A stretch of 52,500 nt of DNA, from contig LR746279.1 in the NCBI GenBank assembly GCA_902729315.2, positions 765,001 to 817,500 of the forward strand, in the 5' to 3' direction. Position numbers and translations under genes: made by a program. Of this stretch, positions 51,667 through 52,500 are shown piece by piece. How positions within the stretch are numbered: the stretch's first letter is position 1; every line of letters starts with the position of its first letter. This stretch comes from Spirodela intermedia. Its lineage: Eukaryota; Streptophyta; Magnoliopsida; Alismatales; Araceae. The notes under the pieces are model-generated. The model was not told the origin of the DNA. It did no database searches and saw nothing but the letters and a program-made list of their open reading frames with translations.

Positions 51667-52500
51667 GTTTGGCGTCTCTTTATAATTTAGAGGATTTCGA
51701 GTCTCATATCTTCTTGTTTAAAGGAATCGTATATTAAACCTGCGGTAGTGAAGTTATGCAAACTTGCTTTAGCGACTGAATTTGGTTCATGTATTAATCC
51801 AATCCTCACCTCATAAGATGCATAAGTATTTATAAATTTAGTGTTCAATTATTCATAATTTCTACAGTGACGAATTTTGAGCAACTTACTCTGTGTTCCT
51901 TCTTAGATTAGCCATTTTAGAGTGTATCTTAGCGCATGCAGATGATAAAAAGACAATACTTTCAATTTACCGTACTATTTCTGGGCCTATGTTGAAAAAT
52001 TTATGACTGAAGGCATGTGATGCTTTAAATCATAATCCTTTCGAAGAAAATTAGCATCACCATAATTGAGGTTCAATTACTTTAAATTACTGGTTGAGTC
52101 TTTAGACATGTTGTAGTTATTTCCGTCATGATTGATAGGATTAACCGATAAATTTAGTTCTTTCAAATCTTTCTCAGGGTGATGATTTTATTCATGTCCA
52201 AAAAGAGTACTTTGGCATTTTTCCTCGCCATTATAATGCTTTATTCAGACGAAAGTAGTCCAGATAGGTATCGGGCCGGGCCTGATTCTCTCCCATAGTT
52301 CGTTTGAATGTTACAACCCTGGGTCAGAGAATGTGGCCTGATCCAGTGCGAACTTCAATACTAGCCCAGCTCGTTGACGCCCTATTCTTAACAAAATATT
52401 GTTGTAAATTTCTCTAGCAGGATTCCATTGTTGTTGATTTATTCGTTCCAACTCTTTTTAATTTAGTTCTCTGTTCCTTTACTCTTAAACCTGTCTCATC
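51667..52500 (+). other. MRS2 intron 1 (to window end)
   Basis: AT-rich intronic sequence with no open continuation of the MRS2 frame and no acceptor that restores a CorA-like exon before the window ends. Nothing else is recognisable in it. Confidence 0.6.

Overview
The window is nuclear DNA from a flowering plant. It has spliced genes with GT-AG introns, AT-rich introns and spacers, GC-rich exons, long (GA)n/(CT)n runs and plant-only families: PGR3 PPR protein, QWRF/DUF566, SKIP1 F-box, DUF7086, chloroplast IF-3 and STIC2/YbaB. The GC-rich exons lean towards a monocot or another early-diverging lineage, but I cannot name a species. No CRISPR, operon or prokaryotic logic is present.

Layout. 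0.6-5.5 kb: a ten-exon serine carboxypeptidase-like gene (+). 6.1-10.1 kb: a convergent enhancer-of-rudimentary homolog (-) whose first coding exon is only the ATG. 11.4-14.4 kb: a two-exon LRR receptor kinase of the At2g24130 type (+). 14.4-20.7 kb: AT-rich spacer with a badly decayed Ty1/copia element (-). 22.8-26.1 kb: a QWRF/DUF566 microtubule protein (+). 27.1-28.0 kb: a DUF7086 gene with two in-frame stops and no in-frame ATG, probably a pseudogene. 31.1-35.8 kb: chloroplast IF-3 (-), nine exons, with one extra base in an A-rich tract of exon 5. 36.6-38.6 kb: intronless cytosolic HSP70 (-), with a relic copy of its own EEVD tail just downstream. 39.3-41.5 kb: SKIP1-like F-box gene (+), divergent from HSP70 across a 0.78 kb promoter. 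42.7-46.1 kb: intronless PGR3-like PPR gene (+). 47.2-50.1 kb: seven-exon STIC2/YbaB gene (+). 51.1 kb to the window end: first exon of an MRS2/CorA magnesium transporter (+), cut by the window edge.

There is no gene cluster or pathway. Several products do act in chloroplasts (IF-3, PGR3, STIC2), and HSP70 and SKIP1 share an intergenic promoter region. I found no undescribed multi-gene system. What stands out is structural: at least a dozen unrelated short tandem duplications (about 60-320 bp units, 2-5 copies) in introns, promoters and 3' ends. Three of them copied the last codons or last exon start of a gene (HSP70, PGR3, QWRF). One built a five-unit array, four units with an intact G-box, between HSP70 and SKIP1.

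Exon coordinates were derived by hand from splice consensus, reading phase and family similarity. No alignment, expression data or database search was available.
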